Part shown: one piece after another, positions 16,505 to 26,252 of the stretch
Numbering within the stretch: the first letter of the stretch is position 1
Layout: each line of letters begins with the position of its first letter
Origin: Corallococcus exercitus
GTDB lineage: Bacteria > Myxococcota > Myxococcia > Myxococcales > Myxococcaceae
Reading direction: 5' to 3'
Length of the DNA: 34,869 nucleotides
Assembly (NCBI RefSeq): GCF_003611585.1
Contig: NZ_RAVW01000040.1
Coordinates: forward strand, 1 to 34,869
The notes under the pieces: model-generated
What the model was told of the DNA's origin: nothing
Databases searched by the model: none
What the model saw: the letters and a program-made list of their open reading frames with translations, nothing else
Made by a program: the position numbers and the translations under genes

Positions 16505-19500
16505 ATGTTTCCTGTTCGACGCCGCGCCCGTTACACCACCCTGCTCGTGGGAGCGCTCGCGGCGCTGCCCGTCATCGCGCAGCCCGCCGTTTCCCAGCCG
16601 TCCGTCATCGCCCGCAGCGAAGAGGGCATGACGTGGCAGCCGCGCGCCATCCGCGGCCCGGTGGCGCTGGAGGACCTGCGGGGCCACGCGCCCTACGTGC
16701 CTTCCGGCGTCCCCCAGGTGACGGGCGCCATGGAAGTCACCGCGCAGAAGGGCGCCGCCGTGTGGCTGGGCCCGCTGGACGTCGTGCGCGTCACCGGCCC
16801 CGCTGGAGCGCTGCGCTTCACCCGCGTGCCGCTGTCGGAGGGCGCCGAAGCGCCCGAGCTGCGCGTGGAGGAAGAGGGCGTGTCGGAGCGTCCGGGCCGC
16901 TGGTACCTGGCGGAGCCCATGGGCGCCGGCAGCATCTGGTGGGTCACGGCGACGAAGAACGCCCGCATCGTGGTGGAGCGCCCGACGCACACGTCCACGG
17001 CGCGCACCGAGGAGCGGATGCGCGACGCCATCCTCAAGTGGGTGGACGGCAAGGGCCCGCGTCCGGCGCTCGCGTTCGACGCGGCCACGCGCGCGCGGCT
17101 GGACGTGGACGCGGCGCTGGAGGCGGAGCTCGTGAAGGACGAGCCCGCGTCCTCGCCCTTCCGGACCGCGGTGCGCGACTGGCGCAAGGCCGCGGCGCTG
17201 CGCGAGTGGGCGCTGGTGTCGCCCCTCTACGGCCAGGCGGTGCGCGTGGAGCGTCCGCGTCCTGCCGGCACGGAGGTGGTGCTGGAGGGCATGGACGCGC
17301 CGTGGATCCGGCCCGACGTGAAGGGCTCGGTCTGGGCGCTGGAGCTGGAAGGCCCGGGCGTGTTCTCGCTGGAGGCGCGCGCCGTGCTGGGCAATGGCGC
17401 GCCCGCCGAGGCACCGACGGTGGAGGTCTACGGCGTGGGCGGGGTGCTCGCGCAGGCGCAGCTCACGCCGCAGCCGGCGTGGGCGGAGGCGCCCGAGGGT
17501 GCCGCGCTGCCGGACGGGCGCACCGCGCGGGTGCTCGCGTCGGGTGAGCGCGTGGGCATCGTGGAGGAGCTGCGCGTGGCGCTGCCTCCGGGCAAGCACA
17601 ACTACCGCGTGAGCTGGAAGGGCCCCGCGCCCATGGTGCGTGCACGCATCGCCACGCGCCGCCCCACGCTGTCCGAGGCGCTGTCGCACCAGACGCACTG
17701 GACGGAGCTGGCGGAGAAGGCGTGGGAGGTGGTGAAGCAGGACACCGCCGCGCGTCCGTCGCTGCTGCGTCAGCGGCTGGTGACGCTGATGCCGGACCTG
17801 GCGCGCGGCACGTACGGACGGATCAAGACGGAGGGCCTGCCGCCGCTCCTGCGCGCGATGGCCGCCCTGGGTGACGGCGACACGGACGTCGCGGTGGAGA
17901 CGCTGAAGAGCACGGACGCGTCACCGCTCGCGTGGCACCTGCGGCTGCTCACCGCGAAGAAGCTGTTGGACTCGGGCAAGCCGGACGTCGCGCACGCGCT
18001 CCTGGGCACCGCGCCCGCGCTGCCGGACGCGGGCTTCCTCACCGCCGAGGCGTCGGAGCTGGTGGCCCGCCTGCCGCTGGGAGACCCGCTGCGCAGCCGC
18101 GAGCTGGCCGCGCTGGAGCTGGCGTGGCGAGCGGAGCCGCTGTCGGAGGACATCCGCCGCGGTTACCGCGCCGCGTGGTGGCGCGCGAGCCGCTGGTCGC
18201 AGGTCGCGCCCGCGCCGCGTGAAGATGGAACCGAGGTGAAGGCCTCGCAGTGGCTGGACCTCCAGGGCATGGAGGCTGATGCGTCCATGGTGGGCAGCGC
18301 GCTGTGGCCGCTGGCCGCGGGCGGCACCACGCGCGTGCAGGCCACGGGGCTCGCGGAGGCCCCCACCCTGCTGCGCGCCTACGTGATGACGCCGCCGGGC
18401 GCGAAGGCGAACCCGGTGCTGCGCGTGGGGAGCAACACCTTCCCGCTGCTGCCGCTGTCGGCGGTGGAGCCGGTGGAGATTGCCCTGCCTCCGGGCGAGC
18501 ACGCCCTGAAGCTGGAGGGCGCGGAGGGGACGCGCGCGTTCCTGTCGCTCGCGCCTGTGAAGACGGAGGGCGCGCCGGGCGAAGTGGGCTACGTGCGCTC
18601 GCAGTGGCCGGTGAAGGTGGACAAGAAGGCCGTGCGCTTCCGGGTGCCGGACGCGAAGCTGCCCTCTCCCGTGCGCGTGCAGTTCCGTCCGCTGGGTGCC
18701 GAAGCGGGCAAGCCGATCGTCGTGCGCATGAACACCGACGTGGGCCATCCGCGCCGGCTGGTGCTGATGCCGGGTGCCGCCAGCCCGAACCACGTCGCAC
18801 TGGAAGGCGCGAAGGGCACGTCGTCCGCGCCGGTGTCCGCGGTGGTGACGCTGCCCGCGCAGGCGCGCGAGGTGTGGTTCGAGCCCGAGGATCCGAAGGT
18901 CCAGCTCGCCGTCTCGCTGGCGGTGCGCCGCGCGGAGGTGGCCACGCACGAGGAGTCACCTGCCCCGCCGCAGCAACCGCAGGCCGGCACGGCGTACGAG
19001 TCGCTCCAGGCGCTCTCGCGCACGCTGCGCACGGAGCCCGATGAGGTGGAGCCGCGCCTCGCGCGCGCCGAGCTGCTCTCGTCGTTGCAGGAGGACGGCT
19101 TCGCCCGCGCGGACGTGGGCCGGCTGCTGGACGCGCAGGCGAAGCTGACGCCGGAGCAGCAGCGGCGCCTGCTCGCGCTGATGGACCGCCTGTCGCAGGC
19201 GTCCCCGCGCACGGTGCGCTTCGCGCAGGCCATCACGCAGCCCACGCTGGTGTCCCCCGCCTTCCCGGCGCTGGACACGGACGGGGCGAAGCTCGCGGCC
19301 ACCAGCGGCTCGGCGACTGCGGGCGACACGACGCTCGGCGCGCTCCGCGCCCAGGTGCGCGAGGGCCACGCGGATGCGGCACTCGCGGCGGTGTCGAGCG
19401 ACAAGAGCCTTCAGGGCCGCTACCTGCGCGCCCGGCTGCTGTCGGCCTCCGGTGAGGACGCGGCGGGCGCGCTGGCCATGGCCGCGCTGTACCGCGAGAC

Positions 19501-21544
19501 GGGCCTGCCGCAGGTGGGCCTGGAAGCGCTCGGCATGCTGGAGCGGCTGCAGGACTCGCCGCAGGCGTGGAAGGACGGCGGTGCGCCGCTCGGTGCCGCG
19601 CTCGCGGGCCAGCTCCAGGCCTGGGCGGATCATCCGGACGTGCGCCGCATGCGCTTCATCGCGGGCCGCTGGACCCGCTGGGAAGGCCTGCGCGACGCGG
19701 AAGAGACCGCGGGCTTGCTCGTGGCCACGTCGGAGGCCGGCACGGACGACGAGGACGTCGCCATGTCCGTGCGCAAGGCGCTGCTCGCGCCGCCGTGGAA
19801 GCTGTCCGAGGCGAAGCTGCTGCCCGCCGGTGCTTCGCGCGTGATGAGCCTGGTGGTGAAGCAGCCCCGCCCCCTGGGCGCCGAGGTCCTCTGCGGCACC
19901 ACCCCGCGTCCGGGCGTGGACGCCGCCGGCACCTGCGCCTTCGCGCTCCGCGTGGATGGCCGCGTGGTGCGCGAGCTGAAGGTCGCCGAGGGCGAGACCG
20001 CCATCCTGGGCACGCGCCTGGATGTCCCCGGCCGCCACCAGGTGGAAGTCGTGATGGCGCGCGCCGACACGCAGCAGACCGGCCTGGTGCGCTTCGTGGA
20101 GTCCGAGGAAGCCAGCGCCGACGCCCACGTCATGGCCGCTCCGCAGCCGCTTTCCCTGCTGCGCAGCCGTCCGGGTGCGCCGGTAGTGATGACCGTGCTG
20201 GGCCCCACCGCCCTGCGCGTGCGCGCCACCGCCCTGGCCCCCTCGTCGGGCCGCGAGCTGCTCCTGCGCAGCACGCCGCTGCCCTCGGGTGACGGCACCG
20301 GCGGCTCCAGCGCGGAGGAAGGCCCGCTCATGCACCTGGGCCTGCCCGCGGACGCCGACCCCGGCCTCCAGGGCGCGTCCCAGCCGCTGGGCCGCATGGG
20401 TGAGACGTGGCTGCTGCTGCCCTCGCGCGGTCCGCACCGCGTGAGCCTGGAGTCGCCCGCGGGTGAAGCCCTGGTGCAGGTGCAACTGGGTGTCGCCTCG
20501 GATCCGAGCGCCCTCGCGGCCCCGTCGTGGGCCCAGGGCACCACTGGCCTGGAGCCCCTGCCCTGGCCCGCGCTGCCGCCCAGCCTGTCGCTGCTGCCGG
20601 AGGGCATGCCCCCCGAGGCGCGCACCGGCGGCCTGGGCATGGTGTCCGCGGAGATGGGCTACCGCAGCGAGGACGTGGAGGAAGGCGAGCTGCTCAACCG
20701 CCCGCTCCAGACGGGCCTGGAGGTCCGCCTGTCCCTGCGCCGCGAGCTGTCCCCGGGCCGCGCGTGGCTGCGCTTCACGCCCGAGGCGCGCTACCCGCTC
20801 AACCAGACCGCCGTGCTCGGCGGCACCGTGGCCGGGTACGTGAACCAGCTCCCCGGCGACCTGCGCCTGTCCATGCAGGGCAGCGTGTTCTCGCAGACCA
20901 TCGACGGCGCCATGCGCTGGAGCGCGCGAGGCCGCATCGCGGCGGACCGCTACCTGCGCCTGTCCCCGGACGTGGGCCTCATCCCCGGCCTGGGCCTGAC
21001 GCTGGAGTCCATGCAGGGCGGCAGCGCGGTGGAGGCCAGCCGCTACGACCAGAACGTCTACTGGCTCTACGGCAAGGACCACCCGGTGCGCGTGTCGCCC
21101 CGGCTGTCCCTGCGCTGGCAGCCGTTCCAGGACCACGTGGCCACGCTGGGCATGTCCGCGGTGAGCAACGCGAACATCTACACGGTGGACAACGCGGGCG
21201 CCTACGCGAGCTGGGCGGCGCTCCTGGGCGGCAAGCTCCAGGGCACGCGCGTGGAGCTGGGCTACGGCGCCTCGCAGCGCTTCCAGGATGATCACCGCGC
21301 CACGGCGTACCTGCGCCACCGCGTGTCGGGCCGCCTGGACTGGAACGTGTGGATGGGCAAGGGCGGCAACCGCCTCATGCTCTTCGCGGAAGACCGCGCG
21401 TTCCTCTCCGGCCCGTACGGCACGCAGAACGTCTTTTCACTCGGAGCGCGGTGGGATTGGTCGGGTGGACGTGGGCTGCAGGACGTCACGCCCACCGAGG
21501 AGGAGTTCGAAGAGCTGCTCGATGAACAACGTTTGCAGCCCTGA
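16505..21544 (+). CDS. Giant exported protein with helical repeats and C-terminal outer-membrane beta-barrel
   Basis: A 1679-residue protein starting 6 bp after the previous stop with GGAGGA upstream. The signal peptide is at about 1-26 (LLVGALAALPVIAQ). Beta-sandwich modules with the PPG.H signature occur near 358 (LPPGKHNYRV), 658 (LPPGEHALKLEG), 1174 and 1305. They alternate with TPR-like helical segments (about 440-590, 830-910, 950-1090). Residues about 1377-1652 show the alternating amphipathic strands of an outer-membrane barrel (EVRLSLRRELSPGRAWLRF, DLRLSMQGSVF, ARWDWS), ending with a 25-residue acidic tail. Periplasmic TPRs plus a C-terminal barrel is the architecture of exopolymer exporters such as BcsC and PgaA. 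I infer that it carries the polymer across the outer membrane. No sequence homology to those proteins is claimed. Confidence 0.82.
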   Translation: MFPVRRRARYTTLLVGALAALPVIAQPAVSQPSVIARSEEGMTWQPRAIRGPVALEDLRGHAPYVPSGVPQVTGAMEVTAQKGAAVWLGPLDVVRVTGPAGALRFTRVPLSEGAEAPELRVEEEGVSERPGRWYLAEPMGAGSIWWVTATKNARIVVERPTHTSTARTEERMRDAILKWVDGKGPRPALAFDAATRARLDVDAALEAELVKDEPASSPFRTAVRDWRKAAALREWALVSPLYGQAVRVERPRPAGTEVVLEGMDAPWIRPDVKGSVWALELEGPGVFSLEARAVLGNGAPAEAPTVEVYGVGGVLAQAQLTPQPAWAEAPEGAALPDGRTARVLASGERVGIVEELRVALPPGKHNYRVSWKGPAPMVRARIATRRPTLSEALSHQTHWTELAEKAWEVVKQDTAARPSLLRQRLVTLMPDLARGTYGRIKTEGLPPLLRAMAALGDGDTDVAVETLKSTDASPLAWHLRLLTAKKLLDSGKPDVAHALLGTAPALPDAGFLTAEASELVARLPLGDPLRSRELAALELAWRAEPLSEDIRRGYRAAWWRASRWSQVAPAPREDGTEVKASQWLDLQGMEADASMVGSALWPLAAGGTTRVQATGLAEAPTLLRAYVMTPPGAKANPVLRVGSNTFPLLPLSAVEPVEIALPPGEHALKLEGAEGTRAFLSLAPVKTEGAPGEVGYVRSQWPVKVDKKAVRFRVPDAKLPSPVRVQFRPLGAEAGKPIVVRMNTDVGHPRRLVLMPGAASPNHVALEGAKGTSSAPVSAVVTLPAQAREVWFEPEDPKVQLAVSLAVRRAEVATHEESPAPPQQPQAGTAYESLQALSRTLRTEPDEVEPRLARAELLSSLQEDGFARADVGRLLDAQAKLTPEQQRRLLALMDRLSQASPRTVRFAQAITQPTLVSPAFPALDTDGAKLAATSGSATAGDTTLGALRAQVREGHADAALAAVSSDKSLQGRYLRARLLSASGEDAAGALAMAALYRETGLPQVGLEALGMLERLQDSPQAWKDGGAPLGAALAGQLQAWADHPDVRRMRFIAGRWTRWEGLRDAEETAGLLVATSEAGTDDEDVAMSVRKALLAPPWKLSEAKLLPAGASRVMSLVVKQPRPLGAEVLCGTTPRPGVDAAGTCAFALRVDGRVVRELKVAEGETAILGTRLDVPGRHQVEVVMARADTQQTGLVRFVESEEASADAHVMAAPQPLSLLRSRPGAPVVMTVLGPTALRVRATALAPSSGRELLLRSTPLPSGDGTGGSSAEEGPLMHLGLPADADPGLQGASQPLGRMGETWLLLPSRGPHRVSLESPAGEALVQVQLGVASDPSALAAPSWAQGTTGLEPLPWPALPPSLSLLPEGMPPEARTGGLGMVSAEMGYRSEDVEEGELLNRPLQTGLEVRLSLRRELSPGRAWLRFTPEARYPLNQTAVLGGTVAGYVNQLPGDLRLSMQGSVFSQTIDGAMRWSARGRIAADRYLRLSPDVGLIPGLGLTLESMQGGSAVEASRYDQNVYWLYGKDHPVRVSPRLSLRWQPFQDHVATLGMSAVSNANIYTVDNAGAYASWAALLGGKLQGTRVELGYGASQRFQDDHRATAYLRHRVSGRLDWNVWMGKGGNRLMLFAEDRAFLSGPYGTQNVFSLGARWDWSGGRGLQDVTPTEEEFEELLDEQRLQP

Positions 21545-21606
21545 GGAGTCGTGAGCTGTCCTGATCCGAACGCGTGCCTGGGGGGGCCGGGCAGGTTTCT
21601 CAAGCG

Positions 21607-24600
21607 ATGAATAGCTCTGGCCGCGACATGCACCCGGCGAACGAAACTCTCGAATCCCAGCTGCTGGAAGCCCTGCCCCCCCTGCACCGCCGTGTGCGGG
21701 GGGCCTCGGTCGAAGTCCTGGCCCAGCGGCTGGTGGAAAGCTGCCCTCGCCCCGCTGGCCTGGAAGGGCTGGCCCCGTGGCTGGGCGTGGCCCTGGAGGC
21801 CCTGGAGACGGAGCTGGCCGCGATCCACGCGGAGATCGTCCAGTTCACCCGCCAGCACAACGAGGCGGTGGATGACGCCGCCCGCCGCCAGGTGCTGGTG
21901 GATCACCTCAAGGCCACGGTGAAGGACCGCAAGGACCGCAAGGAGGACCTGCGCGCCCTGGACCGGTGGATGGGCTTCGACGCCCTGCGCGAGCGGCAGG
22001 AGAAGCGCCGCCACAAGCTGCTGATCGAGGAAGAGACAGCGCTGCGCGCGCTGACGGGCGTGCTGACCACGGCCCACCCCGAGGAGCTCCAGCCCGCCGC
22101 CGTGCCGCTGGCGAGGCAGCTGCTGGACCGCGCCGTGGACGCGCCCCGCGCGCAGAACCGCTTCGCCGCGCTGGAGGCCTTCCGGCAGCTGGCGCAAGCC
22201 GTGCCGGGCGTCGCCGCGTCGCTGCCCGAGGTGGGCCCCACGCTGACGAGCCTCGCGGGCCAGGAGGACGTGAGCCCGTTCTTCCAGGCGGAGGCCCTGC
22301 GCGCGCTGCTCACCGTGGACGCGCTGACGGGCCTGGCCCTGCTGCGCCAGCGGCTGCGCGCGAACGCCCCGTCGGAGAAGGACTTCCTCTTCCGCCGCCA
22401 GGTGCTGGAGCAGTGCGCGCCGCTGCTGTCGGAAGAGCACCGCCTGCCGCTGCTCACCGAGGTCGCGCACCACGACCCCAGCGAGTACGTGCGCATGGGC
22501 CTGTGCGCCCTCATCGCGCAGCGTCCGGACGGACAGTCCCTGCTGCGCCGTCTTGCGGGCCTGGAGTCGATGCCCGCCGTCGCGGGACAGGGCCTGTCGG
22601 AGCCGAGCCCGCGCGTGCGCACCGCCGCCGTGCTGGCCGCGGTGGACGCGGCGCTCGCGTCGCCGAAGGTGAAGGGCCCTGCCCTCCAGGTACTGGTGGA
22701 CGTGCTCGGCCGTGACACCGCGCCGCTCGTGCTGCGCGTGTCGTGCGAGCGCGCCGCCGCGCTGGCGGAAGCGCTGGGGGCCGCCGGCCTGGGCCCCGCG
22801 CACGCGGCGCTGCTGGACGCGGTGGAGTCACTGACGACGCAGCCGGAGTCCTCGGGCCCGGTGGTGGAGGCCGCCGCCGCCGCCGCGCAGGTGCTGCGCC
22901 GGGTGAAGGACCCGGTGCGCCAGGCATGGACGGCGTTCCTCGCCGGCCGCGTCTCCAAGCTCCGCCCGGGCAGCCGCACGCGCATCCCGCTCCAGCCCGC
23001 GCCGGAGAACCTGCCGCCGATGCCGGAGGGCCCCGCGTGGCTGGGCGCCATCCTCGCGGACCTGTCGCAGGACGGGCACGGCCTGTACGCGGAGCGCACG
23101 GACAAGACGCTGACGCTGTGGCACGGCGACCGGCAGGAGCGCCGCCTGTGGCGCATGTGGCACGAGCTGGGCCGCCCCGCGCCGAACAAGCGCCAGGCGT
23201 TCCTGCACACCACCGGCCGCGTGATGTCCGGCACGCTGCGCGCGCATCCGGGCCACCTGGATGAAATCACGGAGACCCTGGTCCCCGGCGAGCGCGTCCA
23301 CGTGGCGAGCCAGGGCAGCTGGGGCCGCCACCTGCCCACCGTGGACGACCTCCTGGACATGCCGCTGTCGAAGGACGGCAAGGTCCACCTGTTCAGCAGC
23401 CACGGCGAGACGGTGCTGGTGCCGCCCGCCTCGCGCCTGCGCCGGCTGACGAATCGCATGAAGGTGTCGAAGGACTACCGGCGGCTCGCGACGCTGCGGC
23501 TGGACTCGCTGGGAGGCGAGGAGCCCCGCGAGCGCCGCCGCTTCGTGGAGCACGTGGAGAAGGACCTGGGCGTCCAGGTGCGCTTCACGCCCTACGGTCA
23601 GAACAAGCAGGTCCCTTCGCCGCTCGCCACGCTCTTCCACGAGCCGGAGGCCGCGCCGAAGCCGCCGTCCACGCTGCACACGCCCGCGCTGCTGGGCCTG
23701 CAGAGCGGGTTCCTGGCGCTCCTCACCGAGCGCATCATGGAGAACGAGGGCTACTTCCTGGGGATGGGAGGCAACGGCATCGCGGCGCTGGGTCTCTTCA
23801 CCGCGGCGCTCTTCTCCATCTTCCTGGGCGACACGTACGTGAAGCGCCAGAACGTGCGCAAGTCGCGGGAGAAGATCCCGCTGGTCATCGGCGGCTGGGG
23901 CACGCGCGGCAAGTCCGGCACGGAGCGCCTGAAGGCGGCGCTCTTCTCCGGCATGGGCTTCGAGGTCTTCGCGAAGACGACGGGCTCGGAGGCCATGTTC
24001 GTGCACAGCGCCCCGGGCGCCGGGCCGTCCGAGTTCTTCATCTTCCGCCCCTACGACAAGGCCACCATCTGGGAGCAGAAGGACATGGTGGAGCTGGGCG
24101 CGCGCCTGGGCACGGAGGTCTTCCTCTGGGAGTGCATGGCGCTGCAGCCCAACTTCGTCGAGCTGCTCCAGAACGACTGGATGAAGGACGACTTCGCCAC
24201 GCTGACCAACGCCTATCCGGACCATGAGGACATCCAGGGCCCGGCGGGCATCAACGTCGCGTCGGTCATCACCAACTTCATGCCCAAGGGCGGCCGGGTG
24301 GTGACGACGGAGGACCACTTCCTGCCGCTCTTCAAGCAGGCGGCGAAGGAGAAGGACACGACGCTGCTGCACAGCGCGTGGTGGGAGGCGGAGCTCATCC
24401 CGGAGGAGTTCCTCGCGCTGTTCCCCTACCGCGAGCACCCGCGCAACATGGCGCTGGTGGCCACGCTGGCCGAGCAGCTCGGCGTGTCGCGGCCGTACGC
24501 GCTGGCGCTGATGGCCGAGCACGTGCAGCCCGAAATCGGCGTGTTGAAGGTCTTCCCGCCGGCGAAGGTGCGCGGGCGGCAGCTCCAGTTCATCAACGGG

Positions 24601-26217
24601 CACTCGGCGAACGAGCGCACGGGCTTCATGAACAACTGGATCCGCACGGGCCTGGGGGACGTGGATCCGGACGCGAACCCGGAGCGCGCGGTCATCACGG
24701 TCATCAACAACCGCTGGGACCGCGTGTCCCGCTCGGAGGTCTTCGCGCGCATCATGGTGGAGGACGCGCCCGCGGACCGGCACGTGCTCATCGGCACGAA
24801 CCTGGAGGGCCTCCAGAAGTACGTGCGCGACGCGTTGGACAAGCACCTCTTGAGCACGGAGGTCGTCGCGGCGGAGGAGGTCTCGAGCCCCGAGGGGCAG
24901 GCCCGCGCGGAGGCGCGGCTCGCGAGGGAGCTGGCGAAGCTGAAGGTGCCGCGTCCCACGATGGCGACGTTCATGGACCGGCTGGAGCGGTACGCGGCCG
25001 GCGCGGGACTCCAGGCCACGGCGACGCTGGCGCTGACGGCGGCGGTGGGCAAGGCGCTGGAGGGCGGCGACGACGACGTGGGCGTGGAGAAGCTCCGCCG
25101 CGCGCTGGAGCGCGAGGTGGGCCCGCTCCTCGACGAGGCGCTGTCACCGGTGTCGCGCGCGCAGCCGCAGGCGCTGCCGGAGGTGCTGACGGCCGCGACG
25201 AAGGACGAGGTGCGCGAGCACGCGCTGTACCTGCTGGCGCGCATGGCGGTGCACGCGCGGCTGAAGGCGCTCTTGCCCCGGGGTGAAGCGGATGCGCAGG
25301 GGCGCGTGAAGGCGTTCCACGGGAAGTTCCGTGAGGCCTACAAGGCCATGATGCTGGAGCAGCTGGTGCCGGTGTCCGACTCGCAGGCGACGGGCGACCA
25401 GGTGGTGGACGCGTGCGCCCGCGCGGTGCCGCCCGGGATGCAGGTGAGCATCATGGGCGCGCAGAACATCAAGGGCACGGGCCTGGACTGGGTGTACCGC
25501 TGGATGGCGCTGGACCGCGTGACGACGGCGCTGAAGGCGCTGGAGGGCACGTCGGTGGAGGCGCGGCGGCGGGCGCTGGAGTCGCTCGAGACGTTCGACG
25601 ACTCGGGCTTCGTGGACGCGGGCCTGGCGCGCACGGTGCTGCCGGGGCTGGTCAGCAAGGCCGCGTCGCCGGACGAAGCGGACCGGCTGCGCAAGCTGGC
25701 GGAGCGCGCCCGGGCGAGGCACGAGCTGAAGATCAACGCGCTGACGCACACGGCGGCGGGCGGCGCGACGCAGGTGGTGGTGCGCAAGCTGGAGAAGGTG
25801 TTCGACTACCTGGACAGCGTGACGCGCCGGCGGCTGAGCGAGATGTTGTTGGAGGACCTGGAGACGGGCCGCGTGTCGCACGCGCGGGCGGCGGTGGAGA
25901 CGCGCAAGCTGTACGAGCGCCAGAAGGGCGGCTGGCTCTTCCGCGGCCTCAAGAAGCAGCCGAAGCGGCTGGCGCCGGTGGTGGAGGCACCCGTGCCCGT
26001 CGTGGCGGAGGCGCCGGCGGAGGCAGTGTTCAAGACGACGGTGGAGCTCCCCAGCACGAAGGTCCCGGTGACGGTGCACCACGTCCCCATGGACACCAAC
26101 GCGCTGACGAAGGGCGAGGGGCCCGTGCTGCTGCGTGACGAGCCACTGAAGAAGCAGGGCCCGGAGGTCCCTGCCGCTGAGTCGGCGGTGGATGACGCAG
26201 GCGAGCCGCTGTCCTGA
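21607..26217 (+). CDS. Giant PgsB/CapB-type amide ligase with N- and C-terminal extensions
   Basis: A 1536-residue protein from the ATG at 21607. A GTG at 21574 and an ATG at 21628 are alternatives, none with a good Shine-Dalgarno. Residues 1-400 are helical and HEAT-like. A less clear beta-containing region follows (400-690). Two hydrophobic helices lie at about 695-712 and 722-742. The catalytic core (about 755-1100) is Mur-ligase-like and matches PgsB/CapB: GGWGTRGKSGTERL (ATP loop, about 765), AKTTGSE, WECMALQP (842) and TNAYPDHEDIQG (DH at 872). The family phosphorylates a carboxylate with ATP and adds the next amino acid through an amide bond. Residues 1110-1536 are an unrecognised helical extension containing IMGAQNIKGTGLDWVYRW. 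Bacillus PgsB has only about 390 residues. This is the defining enzyme of the operon. The monomer identity cannot be read from sequence. Confidence 0.87.
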   Translation: MNSSGRDMHPANETLESQLLEALPPLHRRVRGASVEVLAQRLVESCPRPAGLEGLAPWLGVALEALETELAAIHAEIVQFTRQHNEAVDDAARRQVLVDHLKATVKDRKDRKEDLRALDRWMGFDALRERQEKRRHKLLIEEETALRALTGVLTTAHPEELQPAAVPLARQLLDRAVDAPRAQNRFAALEAFRQLAQAVPGVAASLPEVGPTLTSLAGQEDVSPFFQAEALRALLTVDALTGLALLRQRLRANAPSEKDFLFRRQVLEQCAPLLSEEHRLPLLTEVAHHDPSEYVRMGLCALIAQRPDGQSLLRRLAGLESMPAVAGQGLSEPSPRVRTAAVLAAVDAALASPKVKGPALQVLVDVLGRDTAPLVLRVSCERAAALAEALGAAGLGPAHAALLDAVESLTTQPESSGPVVEAAAAAAQVLRRVKDPVRQAWTAFLAGRVSKLRPGSRTRIPLQPAPENLPPMPEGPAWLGAILADLSQDGHGLYAERTDKTLTLWHGDRQERRLWRMWHELGRPAPNKRQAFLHTTGRVMSGTLRAHPGHLDEITETLVPGERVHVASQGSWGRHLPTVDDLLDMPLSKDGKVHLFSSHGETVLVPPASRLRRLTNRMKVSKDYRRLATLRLDSLGGEEPRERRRFVEHVEKDLGVQVRFTPYGQNKQVPSPLATLFHEPEAAPKPPSTLHTPALLGLQSGFLALLTERIMENEGYFLGMGGNGIAALGLFTAALFSIFLGDTYVKRQNVRKSREKIPLVIGGWGTRGKSGTERLKAALFSGMGFEVFAKTTGSEAMFVHSAPGAGPSEFFIFRPYDKATIWEQKDMVELGARLGTEVFLWECMALQPNFVELLQNDWMKDDFATLTNAYPDHEDIQGPAGINVASVITNFMPKGGRVVTTEDHFLPLFKQAAKEKDTTLLHSAWWEAELIPEEFLALFPYREHPRNMALVATLAEQLGVSRPYALALMAEHVQPEIGVLKVFPPAKVRGRQLQFINGHSANERTGFMNNWIRTGLGDVDPDANPERAVITVINNRWDRVSRSEVFARIMVEDAPADRHVLIGTNLEGLQKYVRDALDKHLLSTEVVAAEEVSSPEGQARAEARLARELAKLKVPRPTMATFMDRLERYAAGAGLQATATLALTAAVGKALEGGDDDVGVEKLRRALEREVGPLLDEALSPVSRAQPQALPEVLTAATKDEVREHALYLLARMAVHARLKALLPRGEADAQGRVKAFHGKFREAYKAMMLEQLVPVSDSQATGDQVVDACARAVPPGMQVSIMGAQNIKGTGLDWVYRWMALDRVTTALKALEGTSVEARRRALESLETFDDSGFVDAGLARTVLPGLVSKAASPDEADRLRKLAERARARHELKINALTHTAAGGATQVVVRKLEKVFDYLDSVTRRRLSEMLLEDLETGRVSHARAAVETRKLYERQKGGWLFRGLKKQPKRLAPVVEAPVPVVAEAPAEAVFKTTVELPSTKVPVTVHHVPMDTNALTKGEGPVLLRDEPLKKQGPEVPAAESAVDDAGEPLS

Positions 26218-26252
26218 GTCCCACCGAGCACGAGACCCGAGGAGAGACGTAC

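Noticed and set aside
18956-21319. Minus-strand open frame opposite the beta-barrel gene
   Set aside because: Shadow of a GC-rich gene; the plus strand shows amphipathic strands and an operon position.
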